From Oceanisphaera pacifica (GTDB lineage: Bacteria > Pseudomonadota > Gammaproteobacteria > Enterobacterales > Aeromonadaceae), in contig NZ_JAGDFX010000003.1 of NCBI RefSeq assembly GCF_017498065.1, forward strand, positions 124,001 to 188,000: a stretch of 64,000 bases of DNA. Direction: 5' to 3'. The notes beneath the pieces are model-generated. The model had not been told where the DNA came from and did not search any database. It was given only the letters and a program-made list of their open reading frames with translations. Positions 1 to 8,834 of this stretch are shown here, in pieces; position 1 is the first letter of the stretch; each line of letters begins with the position of its first letter. Position numbers and translations under genes: made by a program.

Positions 1-94
1 GTGTATGGGGCTAGTTATTCACTTAAAGTGTGTTGTTACTACTCAACCCATTGCTGCGTTATCGAAGCAAGACATGCATCGACTTACAAATAAA

Positions 95-180
95 TGGTGG
101 AGGAGACTGGATTCGAACCAGTGAAGGCGGAGCCGTCAGATTTACAGTCTGATCCCTTTAGCCACTCGGGAACTCCTCCA
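95..180 (-). tRNA. tRNA-Tyr (anticodon GTA)
   Basis: Read on the minus strand this folds as a long-variable-arm tRNA. The acceptor GGAGGAG pairs with CTCCTCC, the anticodon loop CTGTAAA carries GTA, an extra arm follows (ACGGCTCCGCCTT), then a TTCGAATC T-loop and an encoded CCA. The length of about 86 nt and the variable arm fit tRNA-Tyr. There is no integrase or att-like duplication beside it. Confidence 0.95.
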
Positions 181-304
181 CACTTTGTGCTGCGCATACT
201 ACCAAAAAGTTTGGCCTTGTGAACCCCTAAAGTGGAAAATATTGCTAATTAAATCGAGTTTGCTGCCGATAACCATTCAAACGCCTACTTTTTACACTTT
301 TTAT

Positions 305-778
305 ATGCAGACAGAACTTAACAACACCTTGCTCGTCAACGATAGCCAACTTGGAGACCACCTTAATCAGGCGGTCTCTGAGGGGCGTCGTAGCGACTTT
401 GGGTTGTTGCTGTCTATGTTATCTGAAGATGCCCGCGATTTACCTCGGGTAGAAGAAAGTAAAAATGAGCAAGGCGAGCCGGACTGGCGTGAATATTTTG
501 CCTTGCCCGATGAAAATCCGCTATATGCCGAAGCGCAAGATGAAATTCGTGCGCCCCAGCTCTCTTCTCTAGCAGGTGAGCTCTATCAAGATAGTGTGCG
601 AATGATGTTGGCAATGCGCGCTGAGCCATTAAAAGTGAATAAAGATGCTGTGCCTTACGAAGTAAGCAGCAACCTAGACCCACGTACTCAAGCAAAGCTT
701 GCGGGCAAGTACCTTACCAGCAGTATTCCCCAAGATCCCAGCCGTATTCTATCGGTGTTAGAAGGGTTAAAAGCGTAA
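305..778 (+). CDS. VC2046/SO_2500 family protein of unknown function
   Basis: A 157-residue acidic, soluble protein without signal peptide or membrane segment. The N-terminal stretch (QLGDHLNQAVSEGRR, then LLLSMLSEDARD) matches what I remember of the VC2046/SO_2500 family found in Vibrio, Shewanella and Aeromonadales. No catalytic motif is visible and no function is known to me. The ATG at 305 is preferred over the frame's earlier opening at 185, because the first 40 codons of the longer frame look unlike the family and run into the tRNA promoter zone. No strong ribosome binding site precedes the ATG. It is transcribed away from tRNA-Tyr and is followed by a repeat block. Confidence 0.7.
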   Translation: MQTELNNTLLVNDSQLGDHLNQAVSEGRRSDFGLLLSMLSEDARDLPRVEESKNEQGEPDWREYFALPDENPLYAEAQDEIRAPQLSSLAGELYQDSVRMMLAMRAEPLKVNKDAVPYEVSSNLDPRTQAKLAGKYLTSSIPQDPSRILSVLEGLKA

Positions 779-780
779 TC

Positions 781-1289
781 TGACAGCTGATAGCCTGTCA
801 CTTAGTCAGCTCTTCTTCTTGTATTATAAATAAAAATGATATCCGCGATTAAGTTGATAATATCCTGCACTATAGTCGAACAAAGGGTCTCCTCCACCGA
901 CACGCTGCAAATACATTCATGTAACGCTCAGCACATAACATCCCTGTTATGTGCTGGTCGGTGGAGTAGATCCCTTTATCCGGCCACACACCCCGATGTC
1001 GCCTATTGGTATCGATGACCGATGCCCTTGAGCGAATGATTGAAATCAAGCCATTTTTCGAAAGAAGCTGATTTGCGCCTGCGGCCAATGCGAGAGCAAG
1101 CGTTCGCCTACACATTCAGGCAACTCGGTGCCAATGGGAAGGCAGAGGGTGTCTGCTCCGTCGACCCTCCGCGCCAGGGAGGGCGCGGCGGAGCCCCCAT
1201 GGATGGGTTTATGGCGAGTCGAGCGCTTTGCCTGACTTTTACCCAAACATCAACAAAAAGATGTGACTAAGTGACAGGCTGATAGCTGA
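781..1289. repeat. non-coding block flanked by 17-bp inverted repeats
   Basis: The 520 bases between the VC2046-family gene and fabH hold no credible gene. The block is bracketed by AGCCTGTCACTTAGTCA (ending at 808) and its exact reverse complement TGACTAAGTGACAGGCT (starting at 1264), with weaker similarity outside. Inside are a perfect 10-bp hairpin (AGCACATAAC at 930-939, GTTATGTGCT at 945-954) and a GC-rich hairpin around 1156-1193 (CTCCG...CGGAG). Base composition near 1140-1200 is richer in G+C than the neighbours. Short ORFs here have no RBS and look accidental. I recall similar dispersed sequences in aquatic gammaproteobacteria, but copy number cannot be checked here. Confidence 0.6.
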
Positions 1290-1300
1290 CGGCTTATAGC

Positions 1301-2383
1301 TTACAGCTTACTACTTTCTTTACAGCCTTTTATGGCTGGCGCTAATAACTCGAGTGCGGTTTTATCGCAAGGGGGCAGGGCGGCGTCTGATTGGCGCAAT
1401 GGGGTTACACGATCGCCCCAGCGAATAACACCGGCTCCCCAAGTGAGCCCTGCGCCAAAGGCGGCAGTGAGCAATAATGCGCCAGGCTTAACTCGACCTT
1501 GCTCAAGGGCGTCGCACAAAGCAATAGGCACAGTGGCCGCCGAAGTATTGCCATAGTGTTCAATGTTAACCATCACCTTATCTGCATCAAGGTCCATCTT
1601 TTTAGCTAAAGTTTCAATAATACGAATGTTAGCCTGATGAGGCAGCAATAAATCGATGTCTTGCTGGTTTACCTTAGCTTGCATTAATACATTTTCGGCA
1701 GCTTCCCCCATGCCTTTTACAGCACGTTTGAAAATCTCTCTGCCATCAAAGTTAACATCAAATAAACCATCGGTATGGGCAAAACGCTCCCGTGCCGTGC
1801 CTGAGTTAGGTACTGCTAAAATATCGTTGGCCTGTGCATCGCAGCCGAGCTTATCGGCAATTAGCCCTAGGGGCTGCTCGCTTGCCTCTAATACCACGGC
1901 ACCGGCGCCATCACCAAATAACACAGCGGTGTCGCGTTTCGTCCAATCAAGGTAATGAGTAAGGCGCTCAGCCCCAATCACCAATACACGACTCATGGTA
2001 CCGGCTTTAATTAAGGCTGTACCCACACTGAGTCCATATATAAAGCCAGTACAGGCCGCATTAATATCAAATACGGCGGCATTGCCTGCACCCAAATTGC
2101 GTTGTACCGCAGAGGCGGCACTGGGCACTAAAGTATCGGGGCTGGCGGTGGCCATAATAATGCAATCTATGTCTTCGGCGGTTAGGTCTGCCGCTGCTAG
2201 TGCATGCTGTGCCGCCACTGTAGCGAGTTCAGATGTGTTTACATGAGAGATACGGCGAGAACGAATACCCGTGCGGCTGTGCACCCATTCATCTGAAGTG
2301 TCTAAAAAAGTACTAAGATCTTGATTGCTTAATGCGGCTTGCGGTAAACATTTACCCCAGCCGCTAATATTGGCGTAGCGCAT
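1301..2383 (-). CDS. fabH: 3-oxoacyl-ACP synthase III (FabH-type ketosynthase)
   Basis: A thiolase-fold condensing enzyme expected to join acyl-CoA with malonyl-ACP to start fatty acid synthesis in the cytosol. The catalytic triad is in place: Cys111 (AACTGF), His249 (LLPHQAN) and Asn279 (HYGNTSAA), with the GLTWGAG motif at 312-318. It is 360 aa, longer than the usual 315-320, because of an extra tail of about 36 residues after RWGD. It stands alone: no plsX, fabD, fabG or acpP is next to it, so it is probably a second FabH-like paralogue rather than the fab-operon enzyme. A specialised ketosynthase role cannot be excluded. Confidence 0.85.
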   Translation of the reverse strand: MRYANISGWGKCLPQAALSNQDLSTFLDTSDEWVHSRTGIRSRRISHVNTSELATVAAQHALAAADLTAEDIDCIIMATASPDTLVPSAASAVQRNLGAGNAAVFDINAACTGFIYGLSVGTALIKAGTMSRVLVIGAERLTHYLDWTKRDTAVLFGDGAGAVVLEASEQPLGLIADKLGCDAQANDILAVPNSGTARERFAHTDGLFDVNFDGREIFKRAVKGMGEAAENVLMQAKVNQQDIDLLLPHQANIRIIETLAKKMDLDADKVMVNIEHYGNTSAATVPIALCDALEQGRVKPGALLLTAAFGAGLTWGAGVIRWGDRVTPLRQSDAALPPCDKTALELLAPAIKGCKESSKL

Positions 2384-2481
2384 AATAAGCCTCTGCTCAT
2401 ATGATAATGTCTGCTATCGGTTATGCCTCAGCAAGGTGTTAGAGTCAAATATAACGCGACCCTCAAGCTGTCGTATTATGT

Positions 2482-2859
2482 TCAAATACGCCCTTGGCGC
2501 TTTAGGCGACGCTCTACCCAGGTGCGATACAACCAAGATAAACAGGGGCGCACTAAGGGTAAGCCAATCAACCAAGCGAGCAGCTTGAGTCTTGGCACGC
2601 GGCGCATTAATAAAATATAGGCGTCAATTTCCGATAAAATAGTACCGTCGGCTGTTTGCACATGCAGCTCGCGCATCACCGCCTCGGGTGTGAGCCCAAT
2701 ATTGTGGATGACATCTTCTTGGTCGGTAATATCAAACCAATAAATATCGCGGCCGCCTTCTCCTGCCCAGCGCTCGTAATTGGCACGATCTTTAATACAA
2801 CTTTCACAACTACCGTCATAAAACACCACTAACTTATGGTGGTCTTCTTTATTATCCAT
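2482..2859 (-). CDS. DCC family thiol-disulfide oxidoreductase (DUF393)
   Basis: A 125-aa protein opening with VVFYDGSCESC, the DxxCxxC signature of the DCC (DUF393, YuxK-like) family; the two cysteines are residues 18 and 21. The rest carries the family's alternating pattern up to a hydrophobic stretch near residues 93-110. The family is predicted to be thioredoxin-like, but substrates are not established. It is encoded upstream of fabH on the same strand with a gap of about 100 bases, so possibly co-transcribed. A GGAGGAT ribosome binding site (AGGAGGATCTG) precedes the ATG. Confidence 0.8.
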   Translation of the reverse strand: MDNKEDHHKLVVFYDGSCESCIKDRANYERWAGEGGRDIYWFDITDQEDVIHNIGLTPEAVMRELHVQTADGTILSEIDAYILLMRRVPRLKLLAWLIGLPLVRPCLSWLYRTWVERRLKRQGRI

Positions 2860-2940
2860 CAGATCCTCCTAGCCCCTTCGGGTAGCGGTAAACGATAAGC
2901 CAACGCATCCAACATCCCAAATCCAGCTTCCCGCTTTCTT

Positions 2941-4416
2941 TTACCCCAAATATCGCTGTTCTAAATGCTGTTTAAAGGCACTGGCGTTTAACGGCTGGCC
3001 GCATGCTTGAGTTATTAATGTATCTGTATCGAGTAGGCTAGCATGTTGCCAAATATTGTGTTGCAACCAGTCAAATATGCTGGGTAAGTTTTGCTCAATT
3101 AAAGTGTCTAGTGGGCCAAGCTGTGCTTGCATGGCGGATGCTTGTTGGGCGGCATACATGGCGCCTAATGTATAACTTGGAAAGTAACCAAAGCTGCCAT
3201 CGGTCCAGTGAATATCTTGCATACAACCGTCTTTGTAATTGCCTTTAGTGCTAAGCCCTAAGTATGTTTGCATCAGTTGATCCCAACATTCAGGCACGTC
3301 TTTAGCCGCCAATTTACCTTCAATAAGATCGCGCTCTATTTCATAACGCAACATAACATGCGCCGGATAAGTCACTTCATCGGCATCAACGCGAATAAAG
3401 CCAGGCTGTACTCGGGTATAGAGTTGCGCCAAGTTATTAGGATCAAAGGCTGCCTGATCACCAAAGTGTTGTGTTAACAGCGGGCTAAGCTGTTTTATAA
3501 AGGCAGGATGGCGGGCAAGCTGCATTTCAAAAAACAGACTTTGTGACTCATGAATGCCCATTGAACGCGCCTGACCCACGGGTAATTTTCGCCACTGTAC
3601 CGGCAGGCCTTGCTCGTAGCGGGCATGGCCGGTTTCGTGAATAACGCCCATTAATGCTTGTGCCACATCTTGTTCGTCATAACGGGTGGTCAGTCGCACA
3701 TCTTCGCTTACGCCACCACAAAAAGGGTGCACGCTCACATCTAGCCGGCCATGGTTAAAATCAAAGCCTAACAGTCGCATCACATCGAGCCCGAGCGCGC
3801 GTTGCTGCTCGGTCGCAAACGGCCCCTGAGGCGATAACACAGTGTCGTGACTTTGCTTATCTTGTACTTTACTGATCAATGTTGGCAGCCATTGTTTAAC
3901 CTCAGTAAATACTTGGTTAAGGGTGCTACTGCGCATGCCAGGTTCAAACTGTTCTAATAAGCTGTCGTAACGCGACAGCCCTAGCACCTCGGCTCGTGCC
4001 GCTGCTACTTGTTGTGATAGGTTGACCACTTCTTCAAATAGTGGCAAAAAACCAGCCCAGTCGTTAGCGGGGCGTAAACTGCGCCAAGCGTGCTCACAGC
4101 GAGAGCCAGCCAATGAAAATGCGCCCACTAAATCGCTGGGTAGCATAGTGGCATCACGCCATTGGCGGCGCATTTCCTGTAAGCTCACTGTTTGCTCTGG
4201 GGTTAATGGGCTTTGCTCGGCGCTGGCAAACCAGTCTGCTAATTGCGGCGCTTGTAACTGCTGGTGACTTAATATCGCTAATGTGCTCATGGCCTCAGCA
4301 CGGGCTTGGCTACCCCCAGTGGGCATCATGGTTGCTTGATCCCAGCCACAAATCGCCCCTAAATGTTGTAAGTGGTGTTGCTGTTCAAAGTGGTGGGTTA
4401 AGGCATCATAAGACAT
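2941..4416 (-). CDS. carboxypeptidase M32 (thermostable carboxypeptidase Taq family)
   Basis: A 491-residue zinc metallocarboxypeptidase that removes C-terminal amino acids from peptides in the cytosol. The HETGH zinc motif is at 260-264, with the third ligand Glu290 in HESQS. Other family landmarks are the HPF segment at 230-232, the DEVTYPAH stretch and the C-terminal GxxxGYFPSYTLGAMYAAQ region. Length is normal for M32 (about 490-500). No signal peptide. It is monocistronic, with a repeat-like spacer between it and the DCC gene. Confidence 0.93.
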   Translation of the reverse strand: MSYDALTHHFEQQHHLQHLGAICGWDQATMMPTGGSQARAEAMSTLAILSHQQLQAPQLADWFASAEQSPLTPEQTVSLQEMRRQWRDATMLPSDLVGAFSLAGSRCEHAWRSLRPANDWAGFLPLFEEVVNLSQQVAAARAEVLGLSRYDSLLEQFEPGMRSSTLNQVFTEVKQWLPTLISKVQDKQSHDTVLSPQGPFATEQQRALGLDVMRLLGFDFNHGRLDVSVHPFCGGVSEDVRLTTRYDEQDVAQALMGVIHETGHARYEQGLPVQWRKLPVGQARSMGIHESQSLFFEMQLARHPAFIKQLSPLLTQHFGDQAAFDPNNLAQLYTRVQPGFIRVDADEVTYPAHVMLRYEIERDLIEGKLAAKDVPECWDQLMQTYLGLSTKGNYKDGCMQDIHWTDGSFGYFPSYTLGAMYAAQQASAMQAQLGPLDTLIEQNLPSIFDWLQHNIWQHASLLDTDTLITQACGQPLNASAFKQHLEQRYLG

Positions 4417-4589
4417 AGCAGGCTCCGTAAAAAAGCATTACGCCGCCTAAATAGACAAAATAAAGAAGTCGTCTGCTTAATCAAGCTGGCGGCGAATTAA
4501 AAGGTAAGCCGCAGTATAAGCAAGTTGATGATAAGAGGAAATGGCAAGCCCGGGGGAGGAGGAGTAGAGCCTGCCATTGTAAACAGAGG

Positions 4590-4733
4590 TTATTCGTCTG
4601 TTGATTTCGCGGTGCGCACTTTGTAAACAAAGAAACAACCCAAAAAGCTAATAATAATTGCGGTGCAAATAATCACCATCATTGACATAAAACCAACATC
4701 GCTACCAAACATTAAATCAAGCCAAAAAGCCAT
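4590..4733 (-). CDS. DUF3149 small membrane protein
   Basis: A 47-aa ORF. The protein starts MAFWLDLMFGSD, has one transmembrane helix (about residues 14-38) and ends in a short polar, positively charged tail (YKVRTAKSTDE). This matches the DUF3149 family of tiny inner-membrane proteins, whose function is unknown. A GGGAG ribosome binding site lies 6 bases upstream of the ATG. It sits alone between the M32 peptidase and the divergent MYG1 gene. Confidence 0.8.
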   Translation of the reverse strand: MAFWLDLMFGSDVGFMSMMVIICTAIIISFLGCFFVYKVRTAKSTDE

Positions 4734-4966
4734 AGTTGTCTCCCTTCGTATGCGCTATAGAAGTATCTTAGCGACTAGTAACAATGCAATGCTGATCTTG
4801 ATCAATAAAGTGCGCTGTTTAAAAGCGCGGTGCAACAGGTGTGAGTAAGCTGCCCTTTTTAGAGGCACTTTGGGGTGAATAGGATGTCTTGTACGGCTTT
4901 GATTGTTAATATTACCTTCAAGCTTTCTCATTTTTGCACCCTAGCGTGCATGTCATAGAGTGTTGT

Positions 4967-5836
4967 ATGAAAAAAATCATAGTAACCCATAGCGGTAAGT
5001 TTCATGCTGATGATGTATTTAGTGTAGCGACACTGATGCACCTATACCCAGATGCGCAACTAATACGTACCCGCGATGCTGCCATTATTGCCACCGGCGA
5101 TATAGTGGTGGATGTGGGGCAAGAATACGATGCCAATAGGGGGCGCTTTGACCATCATCAGCGCGGTGGTGCCGGTGCGCGCGATAATGGTATTCCATAT
5201 TCTTCTTTTGGCTTGGTGTGGCGTCATTATGGTTTAGCGGTGTGCCAAGAAAACTCAGCGCTTGCCGATAAACTAGACGCAAATTTAGTGTCGGTGATTG
5301 ATGCTATTGACTGTGGTTATGCGATATCAGGTGATGATCATGGCGTAAGCTTGAGTCAAACCATCGGCTTATTAAACCCAACGTGGCAAGAAGCCGATAA
5401 CTTTGATGACTGCTTTTTACAAGCAGTGCAGTTTGCCTCTACAATTTTAATGCGCTTTATTGCCAGCGCTCGCGCCCAGCTTGATGCTTACCAAGAAGTG
5501 GTAACGGCCATTACCCAAGCCGAGGATCCTAATATTGTGGTATTGGATAAATACATTCCGTGGAAGCAGGCAGTGCATGATCATGCACTGCAGGCTTTAT
5601 ATATTGTTTATCCTTCGCCCTCTATGCAATGGATGATACAAGCGGTGCCGGTTTCACCCGACTCATTTGAGAATAAAAAGTCGCTTCCTGTGGCATGGGC
5701 GGGCTTATCTGGGGCCGAGCTACAGCAAGCAACAGGTATTAATGACGCCGGCTTTTGCCATAACAATCGTTTTATTGCCGGTGCTGCCTCTTTTACCAGC
5801 GCCATCGCCATGGCCAAACTGGCTAAAGAAAGTTAA
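4967..5836 (+). CDS. MYG1 family protein (UPF0160 DHH-like phosphoesterase/exonuclease)
   Basis: A 289-aa soluble protein. The N-terminal motif THSGKFHADDVFS (HxKFHADD, residues 8-16), the VVDVG stretch near 50 and the FDHH motif (61-64) define the MYG1/UPF0160 family, related to DHH phosphoesterases; eukaryotic MYG1 is a 3'-5' RNA exonuclease. The bacterial role is not settled. I chose ATG 4967 because it places the conserved KKIIVTHSGKFHADD at the N-terminus; the frame also extends back to a TTG at 4934. It converges on the TraB/GumN gene, with a small hairpin repeat between the two stops. Confidence 0.85.
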   Translation: MKKIIVTHSGKFHADDVFSVATLMHLYPDAQLIRTRDAAIIATGDIVVDVGQEYDANRGRFDHHQRGGAGARDNGIPYSSFGLVWRHYGLAVCQENSALADKLDANLVSVIDAIDCGYAISGDDHGVSLSQTIGLLNPTWQEADNFDDCFLQAVQFASTILMRFIASARAQLDAYQEVVTAITQAEDPNIVVLDKYIPWKQAVHDHALQALYIVYPSPSMQWMIQAVPVSPDSFENKKSLPVAWAGLSGAELQQATGINDAGFCHNNRFIAGAASFTSAIAMAKLAKES

Positions 5837-5882
5837 AGAAAGCTGGAAGCTGGAAGTAAAAGCTTTCAGCTTCCGGCTTTGT
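5832..5882. repeat. short inverted repeat between convergent genes
   Basis: GAAAGCTGGAAGCTGGAAG is followed by CTTTCAGCTTCCGGCTT. The arms can fold into a hairpin spanning the stop codons of the MYG1 and TraB genes. Related AAGCTGGAAG/CTTCCAGCTT words recur in other intergenic gaps of the window. It may act as a weak bidirectional terminator. Confidence 0.45.
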
Positions 5883-6717
5883 TAACTTGATAGCCGGCAT
5901 TGCGCAGTAACTGCAATAAGCCGTGCTCGCCGTATAAATGCAGCGCCCCCACTACTATTAATGCACTAGAGGGGGCTTGGTGTGCTAGTTTTTCTAGCCA
6001 GAGTTGATTGCGTGCCAGCAAGAGTTCTTGTTCAATAAAAGTAGTCATATCAGGGGATTGCTCATCTTGCAGTAAGGCTAATAGCGCCTGCTCATCTCCT
6101 GCTTGCCAGGTGCTTAATAATAATGTTAGCTGTTCAGCTAACTGTGCTTGCTCAGCCAAAGTATGACGAACAAAATCTTGCTCAAGCTGGCGCTCAGCAA
6201 GGCTCGATAACAGCTCAAACACCAGCGTAGGCGGCTCTAATCCGGTGATGGTAATGCCTTGCTGTTGTGCTAAGCGCAATAGCTGCATATCCACGCCTTT
6301 ATCACTTGAAAAACCTAAGCGCTGGGCATTCGCCTGACTCAGCTGCATGGCAGCAAACCAAGGCGGCAGGGCACTTAGATGCGCCAAGTGAAGCTTATCA
6401 AGTTGTTGCTTAAGCTCAGCGGCTAAGGGCTCGCCTAATCGAGACTGCCATGTTTGCTGTTTAGGCAGGGTTAAATAGGGAGCCAATACATCAGGTGTTA
6501 AGCGGCTCGGATCCACTTCTACATACAGGTGCTTGCTGTGGGTTAAACGCGCTTGCAAAGAGTTAGGCAGGGGGGAAATACTCTCGTCTGCCAAGTGAAT
6601 AGAGCCAAATAACCACAATTGCTGATCGTCTTTTATTGCAGACCATAAGGCCGGGGCCGCCAAGCTGTAACCTGCAACACCCCACAACAACAGTATTAGC
6701 CCGAGTGTAAACCGCAC
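5866..6717 (-). CDS. TraB/GumN family protein
   Basis: A 283-aa protein with an N-terminal hydrophobic signal segment (LGLILLLWGVAGYSLAAPA, likely cleaved near residue 21), so periplasmic or envelope-associated. The TraB/GumN landmarks are LFGSIHLAD near residue 40, VEVD near 67, and the C-terminal VVGALHLYGEHGLLQLLRNAGY. The family is thought to be metal-dependent and peptidase-like, but its bacterial substrates are unknown; E. coli YbaP is a homologue. The stop is 2 bases from the next gene's zone, and the last codons (KAGS) lie inside an AAGCTGGAAG-type repeat. The upstream SDR gene ends 3 bases before this start, indicating an operon. Confidence 0.85.
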   Translation of the reverse strand: MRFTLGLILLLWGVAGYSLAAPALWSAIKDDQQLWLFGSIHLADESISPLPNSLQARLTHSKHLYVEVDPSRLTPDVLAPYLTLPKQQTWQSRLGEPLAAELKQQLDKLHLAHLSALPPWFAAMQLSQANAQRLGFSSDKGVDMQLLRLAQQQGITITGLEPPTLVFELLSSLAERQLEQDFVRHTLAEQAQLAEQLTLLLSTWQAGDEQALLALLQDEQSPDMTTFIEQELLLARNQLWLEKLAHQAPSSALIVVGALHLYGEHGLLQLLRNAGYQVNKAGS

Positions 6718-6719
6718 TG

Positions 6720-7586
6720 TTAACCTCCTGCTTTTAATAATAATTTATCTAATGCGCGCGCACTTAATAATCGACGTAAGTAGCTCATCATAATGGTGGG
6801 GCGAGTCTCGGGGTAGCGCACTTTAGGGTTTTGGCGAGTGAGCGCATCCAGTAGCGGCGCCATACAGGCTTCTGGTGCTAGGCTGTATCGCGAGCTAGGG
6901 CCGGGCTTGTCGAGCCGGTTTAAGGTCTGTTGATAATTGGCCTGATGGCGGCTGTTATCCATCTCAATATGTTGCATAAATGCGCGCTTTGAGTTGGCCC
7001 TAAAACGGGTTTCTATGGGGCCTGGCTCAATTAAGCTTACCTTGACTCCGGTGTTATGTAGCTCTAAACGCAAAGTGTCTGTATAGCCCTCAAGGGCAAA
7101 CTTAGAGGCATTATAAGCACCGCGATAAGGCAGGGCCACTAAGCCTAAAATTGAACTGTTTTGAATAATGCGGCCTTCCCCTGCGGCTAACATAGTCGGC
7201 AATACTAAACGGGTAAGGTGATGCAAGCCAAACAAGTTACTTTCAAACTGCTGGCGCAAGGCTTGGGTAGGCAAATCTTCTAATGCTCCCGGCTGGCCGT
7301 AAGCCCCATTATTAAATAAGCCATATAATTTGCCACCTGTTAGTTGAAGGGCATTTTTTACACCTGCTTCAATGGAAGCCTCATCGCCAAGATCTAATAT
7401 AACGGCAGTTAAGCCTGCTTGGCGCAGCATATCCACATCAACTTGTTGGCGAGCTGAGGCTATCACCTGAAACCCCTTATCCTGTAAAAAGTGCGCGGCA
7501 CACAGGCCAATGCCCGACGAGCAACCTGTGATTAATATGCTTTTTTTAGAAGATAAACTCGTACTATGAGCAGAAGAGGACGCCAT
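6720..7586 (-). CDS. short-chain dehydrogenase/reductase (YbbO-like)
   Basis: A classical SDR of 288 aa. The cofactor motif TGCSSGIG is at 20-27, NNGAYG at 92-97, catalytic Ser145 (QNSSILG), and Tyr158/Lys162 in GAYNASK. It therefore oxidises or reduces an alcohol/carbonyl substrate with NAD(P)(H). The sequence style (LFGLHHLTRLVLPTML, IEPGPIETRFR) resembles the E. coli YbbO subgroup. The N-terminus carries about 14 extra Ser-rich residues. It lies directly upstream of the TraB/GumN gene (2-base gap), so the two are probably co-transcribed. Confidence 0.85.
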   Translation of the reverse strand: MASSSAHSTSLSSKKSILITGCSSGIGLCAAHFLQDKGFQVIASARQQVDVDMLRQAGLTAVILDLGDEASIEAGVKNALQLTGGKLYGLFNNGAYGQPGALEDLPTQALRQQFESNLFGLHHLTRLVLPTMLAAGEGRIIQNSSILGLVALPYRGAYNASKFALEGYTDTLRLELHNTGVKVSLIEPGPIETRFRANSKRAFMQHIEMDNSRHQANYQQTLNRLDKPGPSSRYSLAPEACMAPLLDALTRQNPKVRYPETRPTIMMSYLRRLLSARALDKLLLKAGG

Positions 7587-7702
7587 AAGGGGGTAATGCC
7601 TTTAAATTACGCAAATAGAGGCACACTTTGCCAGTGCTTGACTAAGAGGGCAAGCTGCTAAATAGATAGCAGGGCGGTAAAGCAGCAAGTTTAAGAAAGG
7701 GA

Positions 7703-7778
7703 TGGCGCTCCCACCAGGACTCGAACCTGGATCGGCCGCTTAGGAGGCAGCTGTTCTATCCTGTTGAACTATGAGAGC
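7703..7778 (-). tRNA. tRNA-Arg (anticodon CCT)
   Basis: On the minus strand: acceptor GCTCTCA pairing with TGGGAGC (one G-T wobble), anticodon loop CTCCTAA with anticodon CCT reading AGG, TTCGAGT T-loop and encoded CCA. The length is 76 nt. No integrase or duplicated 3' end is adjacent, although this tRNA is a common integration target. Confidence 0.94.
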
Positions 7779-7834
7779 ACAACAAGATTATATATAAGTC
7801 TCCAACCATTGAAAACCCGCCCCTGTGCAAGCGC

Positions 7835-8725
7835 TTATTTCTTGCACAGGGGCGCTGGTGCTGTCTTTAAAAACTCAATGCCGTTTTTAATAAAGATCAC
7901 ACTCACCACAATGGCACCACCAAGCAAGGCTAAAGGGCTAGGGCGCTCACTTAATATCCACCACACTAATAAAGTGCCCAAAATGGTTTCTAGTAGCAGT
8001 AATAAACTTACCTCAGCTGAGGGGATATATTGCGGGCCTTGTTGAATCAGCGTAAAGCCGATTGGGAGTAATAAGGCGCATAATAACAGCAGCCAACCAG
8101 CATTAACGGCGTCCGGTAATGCAATGGCGCTGCCAGTAAACTTTATCCAAATAAAAGCAAATGTTGCCGTAAACAAACCACTGAGAGTCAGCATGGGGCT
8201 CATATCAATGTGTGGTCGACTGCGCGCCAGCGTTAAATTACCCGCAAGCCCTAAGGCGGCTAATAAAGCAAAGGCGCTGCCCAGCCAAGAGCCAGAGCCT
8301 AAATCGTCTATCACGATAAGACTAATGCCCACCATAGAGCCAGCAATGGCTAAGCCTGTGCGCAGGGCTAGGCGTTCATGTAAAAAGAAACGGCTTAATA
8401 GTGCGGCAATAAAAGGGGCCGAAGCCAAAATAACCAACACATTACCGGCTTTAGTAAAATGATTACCCAGCACAAAACCAAAGGTACTTACGGTGAATAA
8501 TAGGGCGCAGCCTATGCCGACACGCGTACAGGCCAGATAAGCTTGCACCCAGTGGCGACGATAACGAAACACCACAATTGCAAAAAAGCCCAGCATATTG
8601 AGCAGACCACGCCACAGCACCACCTGCTCGGCCGGTAAAGTGATAAAGCGCAGCAATAGGGCATCGGGGGCAATCACCAATACGCCTAATGCGGTGATCA
8701 TTAATCCTTTTTGATGGGGAGTCAT
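7835..8725 (-). CDS. DMT superfamily permease (EamA family)
   Basis: A 296-aa inner-membrane protein with about ten transmembrane helices arranged as two EamA halves. Signature features are GLLNMLGFFAIVVFRYRR in the first half, a KAGNVLVILASAPFIAALLSRFFLHER block, and VSLLLLLETILGTLLVWWILSERPSPLALLGG in the second. EamA carriers export amino acids, nucleosides or drugs; the substrate cannot be told from sequence. It is a single gene, separated from rbsR by about 110 bases. Confidence 0.85.
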   Translation of the reverse strand: MTPHQKGLMITALGVLVIAPDALLLRFITLPAEQVVLWRGLLNMLGFFAIVVFRYRRHWVQAYLACTRVGIGCALLFTVSTFGFVLGNHFTKAGNVLVILASAPFIAALLSRFFLHERLALRTGLAIAGSMVGISLIVIDDLGSGSWLGSAFALLAALGLAGNLTLARSRPHIDMSPMLTLSGLFTATFAFIWIKFTGSAIALPDAVNAGWLLLLCALLLPIGFTLIQQGPQYIPSAEVSLLLLLETILGTLLVWWILSERPSPLALLGGAIVVSVIFIKNGIEFLKTAPAPLCKK

Positions 8726-8834
8726 GGCTACTCACATAATGAGAACATCACATTATGCTAGCACATTAACAATAACTTAAAGCAGAAGCCATATAGAGCA
8801 AGATGGCTTGACACAAGGCGCCTCTTCCCTTGGG

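Noticed and set aside
95-180. tRNA-Tyr as an integration site of a genomic island
   Set aside because: No integrase, no duplicated tRNA end and ordinary neighbours; the same holds for tRNA-Arg at 7703-7778.
836-1270. Small ORFs on both strands in the 0.5-kb gap before fabH
   Set aside because: No ribosome binding sites, overlapping on both strands, and interrupted by hairpins; better explained as an inverted-repeat-flanked non-coding element.
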